From: Parus major
Lineage: Eukaryota > Chordata > Aves > Passeriformes > Paridae
Reading direction: 5' to 3'
DNA length: 64,000 bases
Assembly (NCBI RefSeq): GCF_001522545.3
Contig: NC_031774.1
Location: forward strand, 21,246,370 to 21,310,369
In this document: one piece after another, positions 13,401 through 25,400 of the stretch
Position numbering within the stretch: the first letter of the stretch is position 1
Layout: each line of letters begins with the position of its first letter
Notes under the pieces: model-generated
Seen by the model: only the letters and a program-made list of their open reading frames with translations
Database searches by the model: none
What the model was told of the DNA's origin: nothing
Position numbers and translations under genes: made by a program

Positions 13401-16400
13401 GAGCACTTGGCTCCTTCATCTCTGCCCTATCACTTGGATTTCCTCCCCACTGCACCCCACTAAACCCTCCTCACATATTGGAGTTGGCAGGTAAGAATAT
13501 TTGTGTTTAATAGAGGAGGTTGAAATGCAGACAAGCTCTGAGAGGAAGGAGACATCTTTTTACTTTTCTCACACAGAAATGAGAAGGTTCACTTGCCTGA
13601 GCTTAACTTGAAGACTAAGTGAATCCGGCAGTTATTCTGACCTTTGGCGATCTATTCTAAGGTAAATGAATGTGTTTTCAGCCTCCTATCATCTGAGCCT
13701 GGTTCAGTTTGACATACTTGAAATCCCCGTATATTTCTTGAACTTGACAAAATGGCTTCAAATATTTCAGACTTGTTTTGATGCACTGAAGTCACCTTTC
13801 ACATAAAGTTGTAGTGTGAGGATCTTTGATTCCAAATGAGGTCTTGGATTTCATCTCTGAAGTAAGCTTCCCTTGGATGAAGTGAAGGAGGTTCTCTTGA
13901 TTTTGCCTTGTGTGACCACTTACTAAAGGAGCAGTTGGCAGGCACTGTAGAGAATGGACAGAGGATTCAAACTGAATTAATTTTTATTAATTTGTTAATA
14001 AATTAAATAGATGAACCCTGATGTAAAAGAGCAGTTGGAAAAGGAGCTTATTTTTAGTTTTGAATTTTTTTCTTCTTTTAGAAGAATTCTGGTTCTGTGG
14101 TGTTGGCTGGATCTTTTTCCCCCTTAGTCCCTCTTTTTTAATCAAGTTCTCTTGAATTTTCTCAGTGACATTTTGCCTGAATTCATTTAAAGAAAATGAG
14201 CAGAATACTTAGAGAGGAACTCTTGACAGATGTCCTGCAAGCTGCACAAGAACTTGCCTAGAACTACTTCTCCTCTTAGGAGAGTTTTGAGGCAGCAATC
14301 TGGTAGGACAAGCCACAAGTAAAATGTTCTGTAGATGAGTAGTGATATCCTTGGAAAAGGACTTTGTTTCCGTATCATCTGTTGGCATATGAAGTAACAG
14401 ACCACATGTCACAGGTGGTTTTAAGGATGAAAACCAGGAAGTTTATTGGTCACTGTTAGGAGTGCCACAAAGCAATAGTGTGAGCTGGCAAGCTCTAGGA
14501 AGTGGTGCTTTTTCACCCCTGGCAAGACTGAGTGAGCCTCTTCCAGAAAGAAGGTGCTTGCTGTGAACCTTACTGTCAGTGTGTTCTATGCAGTATTTAT
14601 TAATAGTCTGTAAACCCAGAAAGTCCAGGGGAAGGAAATGTATAAAGGTTATTTAAATGTGGATTAGGTACTTTGGGTTTTCTTGTCTGAAGGTAAACAC
14701 AGCACAAGCAGCCTCTTCCCTCTCCTCACATATTCTGTATATTGTGCCTGTAGGATCAGGACTAACTCTGGAACTTAATGGTTTCTTGAGTCTTACAGTT
14801 TTACTTGATAGGTAATTGGATCAATGGGCAGGTGACTTCCTTGGTACTTTTGAAACCCAGACTTGCCCAGGAATTGTGTTCCCTGAAAACATTTGGGGTC
14901 ACTGCTGCCTCTCCCTGGCAGTAGTTATGTGAGGGAATACACTGCATTTTCTGTAATACTCAGAAACATAATGCCCATCTCTGCTAACAACCTCTTTGTA
15001 ACATAAGCCTTTAGGGATGCCAAAACAAGAGCCCTTGTGTCGGTGTCTGGGCCATTAAACACCTGTTGTTAACATGGAAGCTGCAATCTATTGCGTATCA
15101 CTTTCAGTGTAAAATAAGCTGAACATTACATGGAAAGATAAGTATTGGATTGTTTTCGCATTGGACTGGGTGAAAGTCTGATTTGCAAATCTGGTTTAAG
15201 CCAATTGGTGGAAACTCTATTGCCAAGAGACTTGAAATTAGGTCTTTTAGGTGTCTGTTGGGAGTAGTCTCTCTCTGGCACAAGAAAGGACTGTGTGGTG
15301 AAAACAGTGCTGTCTTCCTTCTGCAACTTCCTTCTATGAATGTGTCTTATATCACTTTTTAGCAGGTTAAGTTCCATTACATCAAGTCCTTTTTATCTGT
15401 CAAAGCTGTAAAAATCCCTGATAGACTTCTCTGCTGAGGAAATGGTGATAATCACTTCTGTTTTTTCAGGAATATGTTGTGGTGAGGAAAACAATGTTAG
15501 TTAGTAGCTCTTCATAGAGAAAGGAAACTCAGTTGATTCGTTCTGTACAACAAATTCTTGAAAAAAGAATCCTTGAATAGGAGAAATAAACAATTTTTAA
15601 AATTGTGTAGCTACTGGATAAAGGTATTCCTGCTGTAACTCCTTAGGCATGTGCCACACTTTCAGTGCTGAGCTGGGTACTTTGTTTCTTTGAGCAGTAG
15701 ATGTGGACTAATTAACAATGGATTATTCTCCCTTACAAATAATACTTTGGAAAACCCTGAAAACTTGTGCTTTTAACTGCCTGACTTTGGGCTACAGAAA
15801 ACATTTTACTGTGTATGCTGAATTGGAGGTATAAAAGATGATGGTGAATCAGCCTAGCAACTTGTTTCCCTTTTAAAATTTGCTTTAATTCAAGTAGAGT
15901 GACTGACTTAAATGTCTTGAAATTGACTTGAGAGCAAGGCCAAAATTTTTTTGTTAATCCACGATGTGACACCTTTCAGTCTCTAAGTGACCCCAAATTC
16001 TTCTTACAATGTATTTTTTCTGGTATTTTTGAAATTCATTGTGTTGAGCCAAAATCTGAAAAAAAAAAGTTGTTTTTTTTTTTAAATAATTACTGTTCTA
16101 ATAAGTATATGGCTGAAGAATTTAGACTTCATTTTGCAAAAAGTCATGCAAAATTAATGTCTACATGTATAGCTGTATCAGGTGCACACATTGTCACAGA
16201 CAATAATAATGATATTAAAGGAAAGGAAATATTACAGGAAGTATGGGCAATAGTCCATATGCCCTTCCTAAAATGATTAAGTAAATTAAATATTTCTTTA
16301 AAAATAGCTCTCTTCATGCTTAGTAAAAACAAATACATCAATGAATATAAAAAAAGGAATAAAATCTTGGTGGAGGGTTCAAAAATAGTGTTGGGGAGGG

Positions 16401-19400
16401 AGAAGAGCCAGAAGGGGAGTTGGAGATGCTGCTTGCTACACAATAGCAACCTTCCCACACTTCACGTTGTGCTTCCCCCTGAAGCAGCTTGGGATTGTGC
16501 CCATACCGACTCCTTGTGCAGCTTCAGCCAGAGTGGATATTTTGGGGTTGCGGTGAGGAGAGCTATTCTGGGAATCACGACTCTGATGGCACGAGGGCGG
16601 CCGCACGTGCGGTGCCCAGGAGCCTCTCGTGCGTGGGGAGCACCGCAGCTCAGCTCGCCTGGCTGCCTGCAATCACGGCTGCACTTCCAAACACTGCCCT
16701 GACTGCAGTGTGCAGCCCCCCTGGCTGTCAGCCTCTGCAGCTGTTTGTCACAGCCTGCTTGATTTTGTGTTTTTAGTTAGCTTGGTAATTAGAACAAGCT
16801 TGATTTAGAAAAGCTTACAATGCTGAGCAAAATATTTGGGTGAATGGCCTTATTGATTGATCCTGTGTTGCTCAGAATGTGTTTCTGACTTGGTTAGTGT
16901 GTCTTAGAAATTGTAATATATTTTGATGTAATGGAAGTCAGAGGAGAGCAAATGGAGGCAGCTATTAATAAAGTGTGTTTTCCCTCAGTTTTGTAGTACT
17001 GTATGTACACATTAAACACTTAGACAACCCAACAGCTCAATGGTTTTTGGACTTCGGCTTGGAGAGCTGAAGTCATCTGTGAAAGCTGAGAAGTGAGGAA
17101 CTGACTTTTATGTCTGTGTATATCAAAACTTAAAGTTAACAGGACATTTTAATTAAGGTCTGTCATTTTTTTTACCTGCTCTACAGTTCTATATTATTAG
17201 GTTTTTAAAAATATTCATTCTTTTAAAGGAAATTGTTTCTAAAAGATTACATGTGCAACTGTTGCAGTATGTAAGGAATTCTCTGAAAGTCCTGCACGTG
17301 TACTTGAATGAAAGGAATTGGAACCAATTCCTAGGTGCTTGACCAAGTCTTCATATGCACATGCTTTAAAAAATTTATGGAAACATAGCAAGTGCTGTTA
17401 GCTTGTAGGCAGGCATCTTAAGCCATGCAGGAGCAGCATAGCCTTCCTTTGCAACAGGTGCAACAGAGCTTCCTTTTAGAGATTTCTTAGGTTATCAGTA
17501 TTCACGTTCAGAGTTTCACACCCTTCAAAATGTTCAGAAAAAACTAGCTCTTGTTATAACCAGCTGATTTTAACATGCTTCTACATGGTAAATATATCAC
17601 TGTGTAATAACAGTCTGCTATCACCAGTCTGGAAGTACTTGGTACTTCTGGAAAACTGATTCCATCCATCCATGACACTGTGAGTTACTTCTGTGAACTC
17701 TGAAAGTCCTAAATTGGTTACATTCCCAAAATGAATGGCTCTCCCTTAAAACCAACCAAATACTTTGTAGAGCTGTCAGGAAGCCACTCTATAGTCTTAA
17801 ATTCTTCATCTCTGTTCTGCATAGATAGAGTACTAAGAAGCAGGTGGTTTTAATGTTTTTCTTTCATCTCTCAGCTTCTTACCCTATATTGAAAAGTTAC
17901 AAACTCTGTTTCTGGAGACTTGGATGCTGGATTAGGATGAGTTTGCCACTTCAGTGGTACTGGAAAGATGGCATCTTTATTTGTGGATGTAGTTCATTCT
18001 CCTTACTTAATGAAATTTGTCCTCTTCTGTATGATGAAAAATGGAGAGCCGTCTTCCTACTGCATAGAATCTCTGACCATCTGGAAGCTAAAGACCAAGT
18101 GAGACCTTGAGACCTTTTATGTTTCTGCAAGCAGTTGCATTATAGTATATCACTGTGATGGCAATATTTATACATGACTTTGAATGTAAAGTGGTGAGAT
18201 GCTTCAGTTGTAGTGAAAGTTTTTAATGTCCTTTCCCTGATCTTGAAAGAACCATCCCCATTACCTGCTTGTTGGTGTTGGCCTTGTATCCCAAACCTCT
18301 CTGTTGCAAAGTTGACTATATTTGCCTCACTGTTCTTGGTGCAAATTCAAGCTGCTATAGCAAACTGCTTTGAAACAGGTGTTTGAAGAACTAATGTTAT
18401 TTTATTAGGGATAAAATATAATGTTATTTTATTCTTTTATTTATTAGGAATGCTTCTTCTTACCACCAAACTGGTGTCTGTTTGCTGTTGCACCAAAGTA
18501 CACAAGCTTGCTTCTCTTGGGGAACCTTCTTTCAAGCCCAGTTTATGTCTGAAAACTTCCTTAGCATTTTCTTAGCCTGTCAACAAAGATTTCAGTTTAG
18601 GGGGGCTGATGATTTGAATTATTTGCAAGCTTAAAAAAACCTAAAAAATAAAAAACTAAAGTGTTTGCTTTCTAACCATTTTACAATTCTTAGTTGTTAT
18701 TATTTAGGGTCTACCTCACCATAGTTTCTAGCTTTCTGATTTATTTTTTTAAATTATGGTGTGATTCTCTTTTTCCTGGTGCTCTAGGGAATGTGGTGTT
18801 ATTTTGCAAGTGAATCTTTTTAGTAGACAAGGTATGCCCTACTTCACCTGATAGTTAAGATTAGCATCTTCCTTGCATATCAAGACTAGATACGTTTCCT
18901 GTAAATCAGACAAATCTGGCCTTTGGAATGAATTAAGCTTTTGCTTCACCTACTGATGTTGCAACTGATGCTCTTAAAAATCAGGCAAGTGTTGGCCTGT
19001 TGGCTGTTCCTCAGAATGGTTGTAAGGTTTTTTTTATGCTTATTTTGAATAGGTAACACTTTAGCCAAGGTTTCAGGCACTATTTGGAGTCCTCTGCTGA
19101 GGATACCGAAGGTAATGTGTACTTCAAGGACTTATATGTGAAAGTGTTTGTACTTCTGATGGTGTGAAGAATGTAGTTAAATAGTGTGTTTGTTTCCAGA
19201 CTGCCTCATTCCTGAATTGTGCAGAAATGCACAATGGGAACATGCCTCAGGAAGTCAGTAGTTCTTTTACCACTGCAAAAATAGGCACTTAAAAAAGTTG
19301 TTTTATGTTCTCTTTTCATTGTGTATCTTATGTACTGCTTTTGTTTGTATGACCACTGTATTGGACTGTGCTGTGCCCCTGCCTCTGGAGTCTGTGTTCT

Positions 19401-22400
19401 TGGGTTGCTCTCTGGATCTTGGGAAGAATACATCCCAGTATCTTCTGCAAAAGTTCACTTCATCTTTTTGTCTTGTACAATGTTTATACCAGCCTGCTCT
19501 ATCTTTATTGGGACTGTTGGTTCGTTCAGCCTTTCCAGAGCTGTGAAAATTTGTTTGTGGTCAGCAACCTACTTCTCAAATGATGCTATGAATGCAGATC
19601 ATGTCTGCTTTTATTGGTTTACCAGGATACTGTTGAGCACAATTGGTGTCTTGCTAAATTATCAGATGTCTTGGCTAAGGTAATACAGATCCTGCAAATT
19701 AACTGGACATAGGAATGCTTAGGTTAAAATTTGTTTGTAGGGTCAATACTGATCTCACCTAGGTTTTTTAGTAAATGAGATAATTAGGACACTTGTGTGT
19801 CAGAATTGAGAATTGTGAAGGAGATCTGCTGAATTTCCTTTCCCATCCTATGGGTAGGTGATGACAGACTGCTGCACAACTATAGACAGCATGATATTGT
19901 AATATTTAGTCTCCTGCTAAGGAGCATTTGAAATACAGTTCTGAAGACAAAACATCAGATCCACTTTTCAAAATATCATCAGGAATGTTGGACATGCTGG
20001 CAGGTAATAGCTCTTTCAGGTCCTCTAGCTGTGACTGCAAAAACTGTCTTATACCTTCCTTTCACTCCCTGTGGCTCTCAAGTACCTCCTGGTCCTCAAG
20101 CTGAAAGCTCCATTAAGGAGTTTCACATTTTCTCTTGGACAGCAGTAGCCCAGGCACTCCTAGATACCCTGGATAAGGACATAGCCTATTTGCTTCTTTC
20201 TCTATTACTCTACATCTCAGTGTCTTTCTGGCAGATAAAACAGGAATGTGCTCTCTTCTAGCCCATCTGTTTGAGGACATCTTAATCCTGAAGATCAAGG
20301 AAATTCCCTTTTCCATTTTTTCATGGAGAGCACACCTGCTCTCCTCTGCACCTTGTGCTCTGCCTATTAGACCAAGTTTACACAGAAGTGACTTAATGCT
20401 ATTTGCATTGTAATTTGACATAGAACTGTTTCTTTCTCTGAGGTAGGGGATCATCCCACCTATTGCAGGTTCTGGGACAGACCACGGGGTATGCAAAAGT
20501 TACAGGATACCTGAAAGCTGCTGTGAAATGAGGAGGGAGGATTTGGTCAGCTGGTGGTATCTGCTGGGGCAAGACAGCCTTGCATGTTTGCATGAGCAAC
20601 AGCACAAAGACCTTATCCTTATCCTCTGGCTATACCAGTGGGCAGCCTTCTACTTTTCACATGTTTTTATATGTTGTACTGTATACCCTCTGCCCACAAA
20701 AGGTGCTGTAGATTTTTTAAAGTGTATTGCTTAACCACTGTAAGTGTAATGGCTCTTTGCTAATTTTCTAAAGGCTTAAAGAAGGGTCTAAAGGCTTAAA
20801 GAATAGTAGTGTGAATACTTTGTTTTCTATTTATAGTATTATGTATATAATTTATAGTATTATTTGTATTTATAGTATTCAGATTTGGCTTTACCTTGTC
20901 CTCTTAGTATCTCTGTAGTGATTTCAGGAAGCTTTGAAGATGGATTGGTAACAATCCTAATGAAGAGTGTTTAGTATAAAAAGGACAGGACCAGTTGAGC
21001 AGTTTGTGAGAGTGGTGTTTGGGTCCTTTAAACAACTGGCATTTCACAAAGCATCTGAGTGGCAGTGAAGACATCTGCAGATCCCACAGAACAGTTAAAA
21101 ATGACATGTGTGTAAAGTGTGAGCCTTGGGCTTTGCCCATCCAGTCCATTTGCACGTATGAGATGAACCTCTAATGTTGCTCTTAATTCTGTGTCGGGTA
21201 AAAAAAACAAATGTGTGTGCTAAACATTAGAACAGCTGTGTTCAAAAATAGACCTTTTCTATGCCCCCCCTCCAGTGTTGAACTTGATTTTCTTCTGACG
21301 CGATCACAAGACTGCTGCTGCAGTAGGGGCTTAATGCTATTTACGTCGTCATTTGACATAGCAACATCTCTCAGGGGATTTTTAAACAATGCAGCTGTTC
21401 AGGAGAGATGAAGAGGTTGAGGATGGGAAAAGGAGCAGAAATAATTTCATCTGCCATTAGGGATATTGGCGGGGGGGGAGGGGGAGCAGCCAGCAAACCA
21501 GTGAGTTCAGTAGATTCATGATTCTGCATGAATGGATGGCAGGATCATGGGAGTCACGGCTTTCCCTTGAATGGGAAGGAGCATCATGGGAATCTGGCTG
21601 CTTCTAATCTTTTTTGTGAATGATTCTTTTCCTTTAACATGGCACTGGTTTTTATGAATGGCTCTGGGGGCAACGTGCTGCAAAATCCTTCTTGAGCTGT
21701 ATACAGGTCCCTTAAGGAATGCTAGGGTGGGAGTCGGGTGCAGCAAAACAGAGATGCTGCGATGTTAAGCTGCTATTCTGCTCTTTTGAAGTCTGAGAGG
21801 ACATTGTACTGCTTTTAATTCAATATAATTTAGCTTGATGAAAGCAGAATTGCTTTTTAGATGAAGCATTTTTACTACTTGCTGCCTTCTCTTGCAAAAT
21901 GCAGTTGCCTACATGTATTTTTCCTATTCTAGTAAGGCTGGAGATGACAGCAGCACATCAGAAGGGCTTTGGAATTATCTGATTTGAAGTTCTGCTCTTT
22001 TTTTCACCCACACGTTCCCTTTTTGGTACACGTTCAAAAAAATGAAAGAGTCAAAAAGTTTTATGGGGCCAGAAGTAAGAATGGAAATGGAGGGCAATAA
22101 AGAATTGTTTTGCTTGGTCTGAAGCAACTCATTTGCCATTTGGCTTAAGTTGAAAAAAGTGTTCTTGTCAAGCTGTATGTGAACACTTGTATACATGTGA
22201 TTACAGATTTCTCCATTTTTGCTGTTCTATGCAAAGGTGTATAATTTGCTATCTTGACACCTATCTTGACCCTTACAAACAAAATGTACTGAATCATTTG
22301 AGAATTTTTGTTCTCATCAAAAGTAGATTAATGTCATGAATGTCTATGCAGGGAATGTTAAAATTCAAGGATTCCTCTTGGAGAGGTGAAAACGTTCACG

Positions 22401-25400
22401 TGTAATGCTACCTACTTAAAATGTTTTGTAGCCTTAATATCTGAATGGTAAACTGTTTAAAACTTCTTAAAACTTTTTTTTTTTTTTCCTAGAGGAGAAG
22501 TATAAAGTGGAAACAAAAGTCATTGTTGCCGTCTTTGGAGAGAGAGAGGATATTTACAATGGAATCAAAGCCGGATTGGAAGGCCTGGAGATTGGTGTTT
22601 TAGGTTTGTACTGATCTTTCTAAATCTTTCATTGTGTTTTGTCTTGACATGCCTACTAAGTTCTTCCCATATGGAAGTTTATTGAAACTAATTCACAAAA
22701 GCTATTACTTTTCTCACTAAGGCTCTGTTGCTGCATGCTTGAGATGTTTTCTAGCTTGCTGTTGATACACTACATGAGACGATGCTTGCATGTGTGCCTA
22801 CTTTCTAGGAATTTGTGATGTTTATTTAATGTGTTCAATGTGTTACCCTGTGATTGTTAAAGGCCTTTGACTGAAGCTTGTGACTGCACACACCGTGTCA
22901 TGAACACTTAGGGCTGTTGAGCCTGGAGAAGGTCTCTCTCTGGTGAGACCTTGTTGTGGCCGTTCAGTACTTAAAGGAGGCTTGTAAGAAAGATGGGAAC
23001 ACTTTTTAACAGGGCCGGTATAATAGGACTGTTGCAAGGAGCAATGGCTTTAAGCTAAAGGAGTGTAGCTTTAGATTAGGTATAAAGAAGAAAGGGTGTT
23101 GACACATTGGAGCAAGTTGCCCAGAGAGGTGGGGGATGCCCCATCTCTGGGAATGTTCAAGGCCAGGTTGGTTGGGGCTCTGTGCAACCTAACCTGGCTG
23201 AAGATGTCACAGGGATTGGACTAAATGACCTTTAAATGTCCATTTTCAACCCAAACTATTTTATGATTCTATGACCTAATGCCATCTTAGATCCTAAGCA
23301 AGCTTCACATACTTAGCTTAGGAGATACTCAATTTAGGAGTAGAGCCCTGTGGGAGAAATGTGAACTTTTAATTACAGAGCTGTTGAAATTCAGTCATTA
23401 CCATAGGACATCTAGTAACTGTCTCCTGCTTCAAAAGCCTTTTCTGGCCATGTTGGTAAGCTGTTTATTTTGCTGATAGGAGCACAATATGCCTGATTAT
23501 GGTTTGCTACATCACAGGAGAGTAGGTCGTGTGGGAGTCCTTGAAAAGACACAAGGTGATCCCTCCAGTTACTTTGTCAAATGTAGAACTGAGGTGATTT
23601 CATATAGGTGTTTTATCACAAGCTAAGAAGAGTTTCAACATAATTGCAGTTTACCTGAATCTTTTTTGAACAGTGGGGTAAAAAAAAAAAAAAAAGCTTA
23701 TTGGTTTTCTGGGTTTTTTTCCCTTGGAAACACATATGTCAGTGCATATCCTGTATTTCTGTGGTTAGTCAGTATAGGGATGAGAACCTCTGATGGTTAA
23801 ACACATGAAAAAAAAACATGTGGCTCAGACATCTCCTGGTACCTGTCATCTGATAAAGCACTCCTCATTACAAAACCCATTTTACTAACCTGAAGTGCAG
23901 TAGTTGGAGCTGCAACTGTGGGGTATTTTAGGCATATTTCAAAACAAATTTGTTATATACATGATAATATACTCTATGAACTTTGTTGCTAATAGGTGAA
24001 TCTTGTTGTTCATTGTTTGAAAATAAAGCTCCAGAAAATAGTGTATATAAAAATGCAATTAAAAAACATTAAAGGATAAACCCCAGAATGCTCCCTACCA
24101 CTTTTAACAGACTTGAGTACATACAACTCATGGCATCCAGTATTTAATTGCAATAAAAATTCAAAGCCATTGGAGTAACTTCAACTGCCAAGGATGTGTT
24201 TTGTGTAAAGAGTAGTTGTGACACAGCTGTGAATGCCTTGTTTCTTGTTTCTGAAGGAAATAAGTTCCAAAGAAACTTTGAAGAGTAAAATTAATGTACA
24301 TTCTAATCTGTCCTGTCAAAATCCACTCAGAGAGTGTAAGGCTTGCAAGCTGCCTGTCACGTAGCAATTGCTGCAGAATGGTAGATTGTTTAAATGTCTC
24401 AAAACACCAGCAAACCTTTTACTGTGCAAGGCACATATCCCCACTGGAAGGGTTTTTATTATTTTTTAGGCTGTGATTAGGTTATGGTGATTTACAAAAT
24501 CATGAAAATCTGACTTCTTATAGCCTTGCACAAACTGGGCACTAAAGCAATGTGTGTCTGTGTCAAATTTTGTGTAAGATCATTACAGGAAAACAAAGCA
24601 CGTTCCTTAAACATAGCCTGCTTCTTGCTTTTATTTGCGTGAGCATCTTAGCTGAAAACATGGTAAAAATAGCAACTAAATGCTCTAGAGTTGTGTATTC
24701 TCCAGCTGAGTTCCTCCACTTTTTTTTTTTCTTGCAGCCACTGTCAGTGCAGGTTTGCAGAAGCCTCTTTTTTAATTAATCACTAGCAGTTTTAGTAGAT
24801 CTTGCGCTCAAGATCACCAGATTACATGATACGTGGATATTTTCTTTCCCCCATATATAGCTGTATTAATATAAACCATTTGCCAATGTAATTTTTCCAC
24901 AGAGATGATGGCTACTCCAGAAGGATAGTATTTGAATTTTTTTTGTGGTAATTAATCTCTTGCTTTAGTGCCTTTTATTTTAAACTATGTAATATTTGTT
25001 GCAATCCAGAATTTAGCTTTTGTTGAGCTGTGTTTCTCATGTTTGTGTGAGGGAAAACATGGATTTAAATGAGACCAGCCATAAGGGTTGAGTTCTCAGG
25101 TTCCAGTATATTTTCTTCTTTCAGGTCTCATCTGGAACAGTAAGTATGAGAAGCATTGGTAGCACAGCACAGCTGCCAGTGATCAATGCTGATTATTTCT
25201 TAACCTTATACTTGGAGACATAGGAGTCTCCGCACATACTGCTCAAGAATGAGCTTCTAATTACGGAGTTCCACAGAGTCTAACTAAAGTACTTACAGAT
25301 TGAAATCCTTGTAAACTTCTTATTTGGAAGCTTCTTCTCACCCACGTAGGAAGGCTAAAAGAGTTTGCATAATGTTTTGCTGTGTGTTCAAAACAGCGTC

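Larger units (their letters stand above)
8916..22492 (+). other. HSD17B12: HSD17B12 intron 3
   Basis: At 13.6 kb this is the largest intron in the window. It contains the 18-bp palindrome, the small CpG patch with an E-box, the two-copy 32-bp element and the G-rich tract. The rest is AT-rich intron without recognisable repeats or genes. Confidence 0.85.

Noticed and set aside
13060..13455. 131-residue open frame on the minus strand of intron 3
   Set aside because: No recognisable protein, and overlapping frames on both strands are equally open. Nothing supports a start, a promoter or splicing.
23680..23695. A16 run as the tail of a processed pseudogene
   Set aside because: The upstream 400 bases show no coding similarity. 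The nearest element is a CR1, which does not carry a poly(A) tail.
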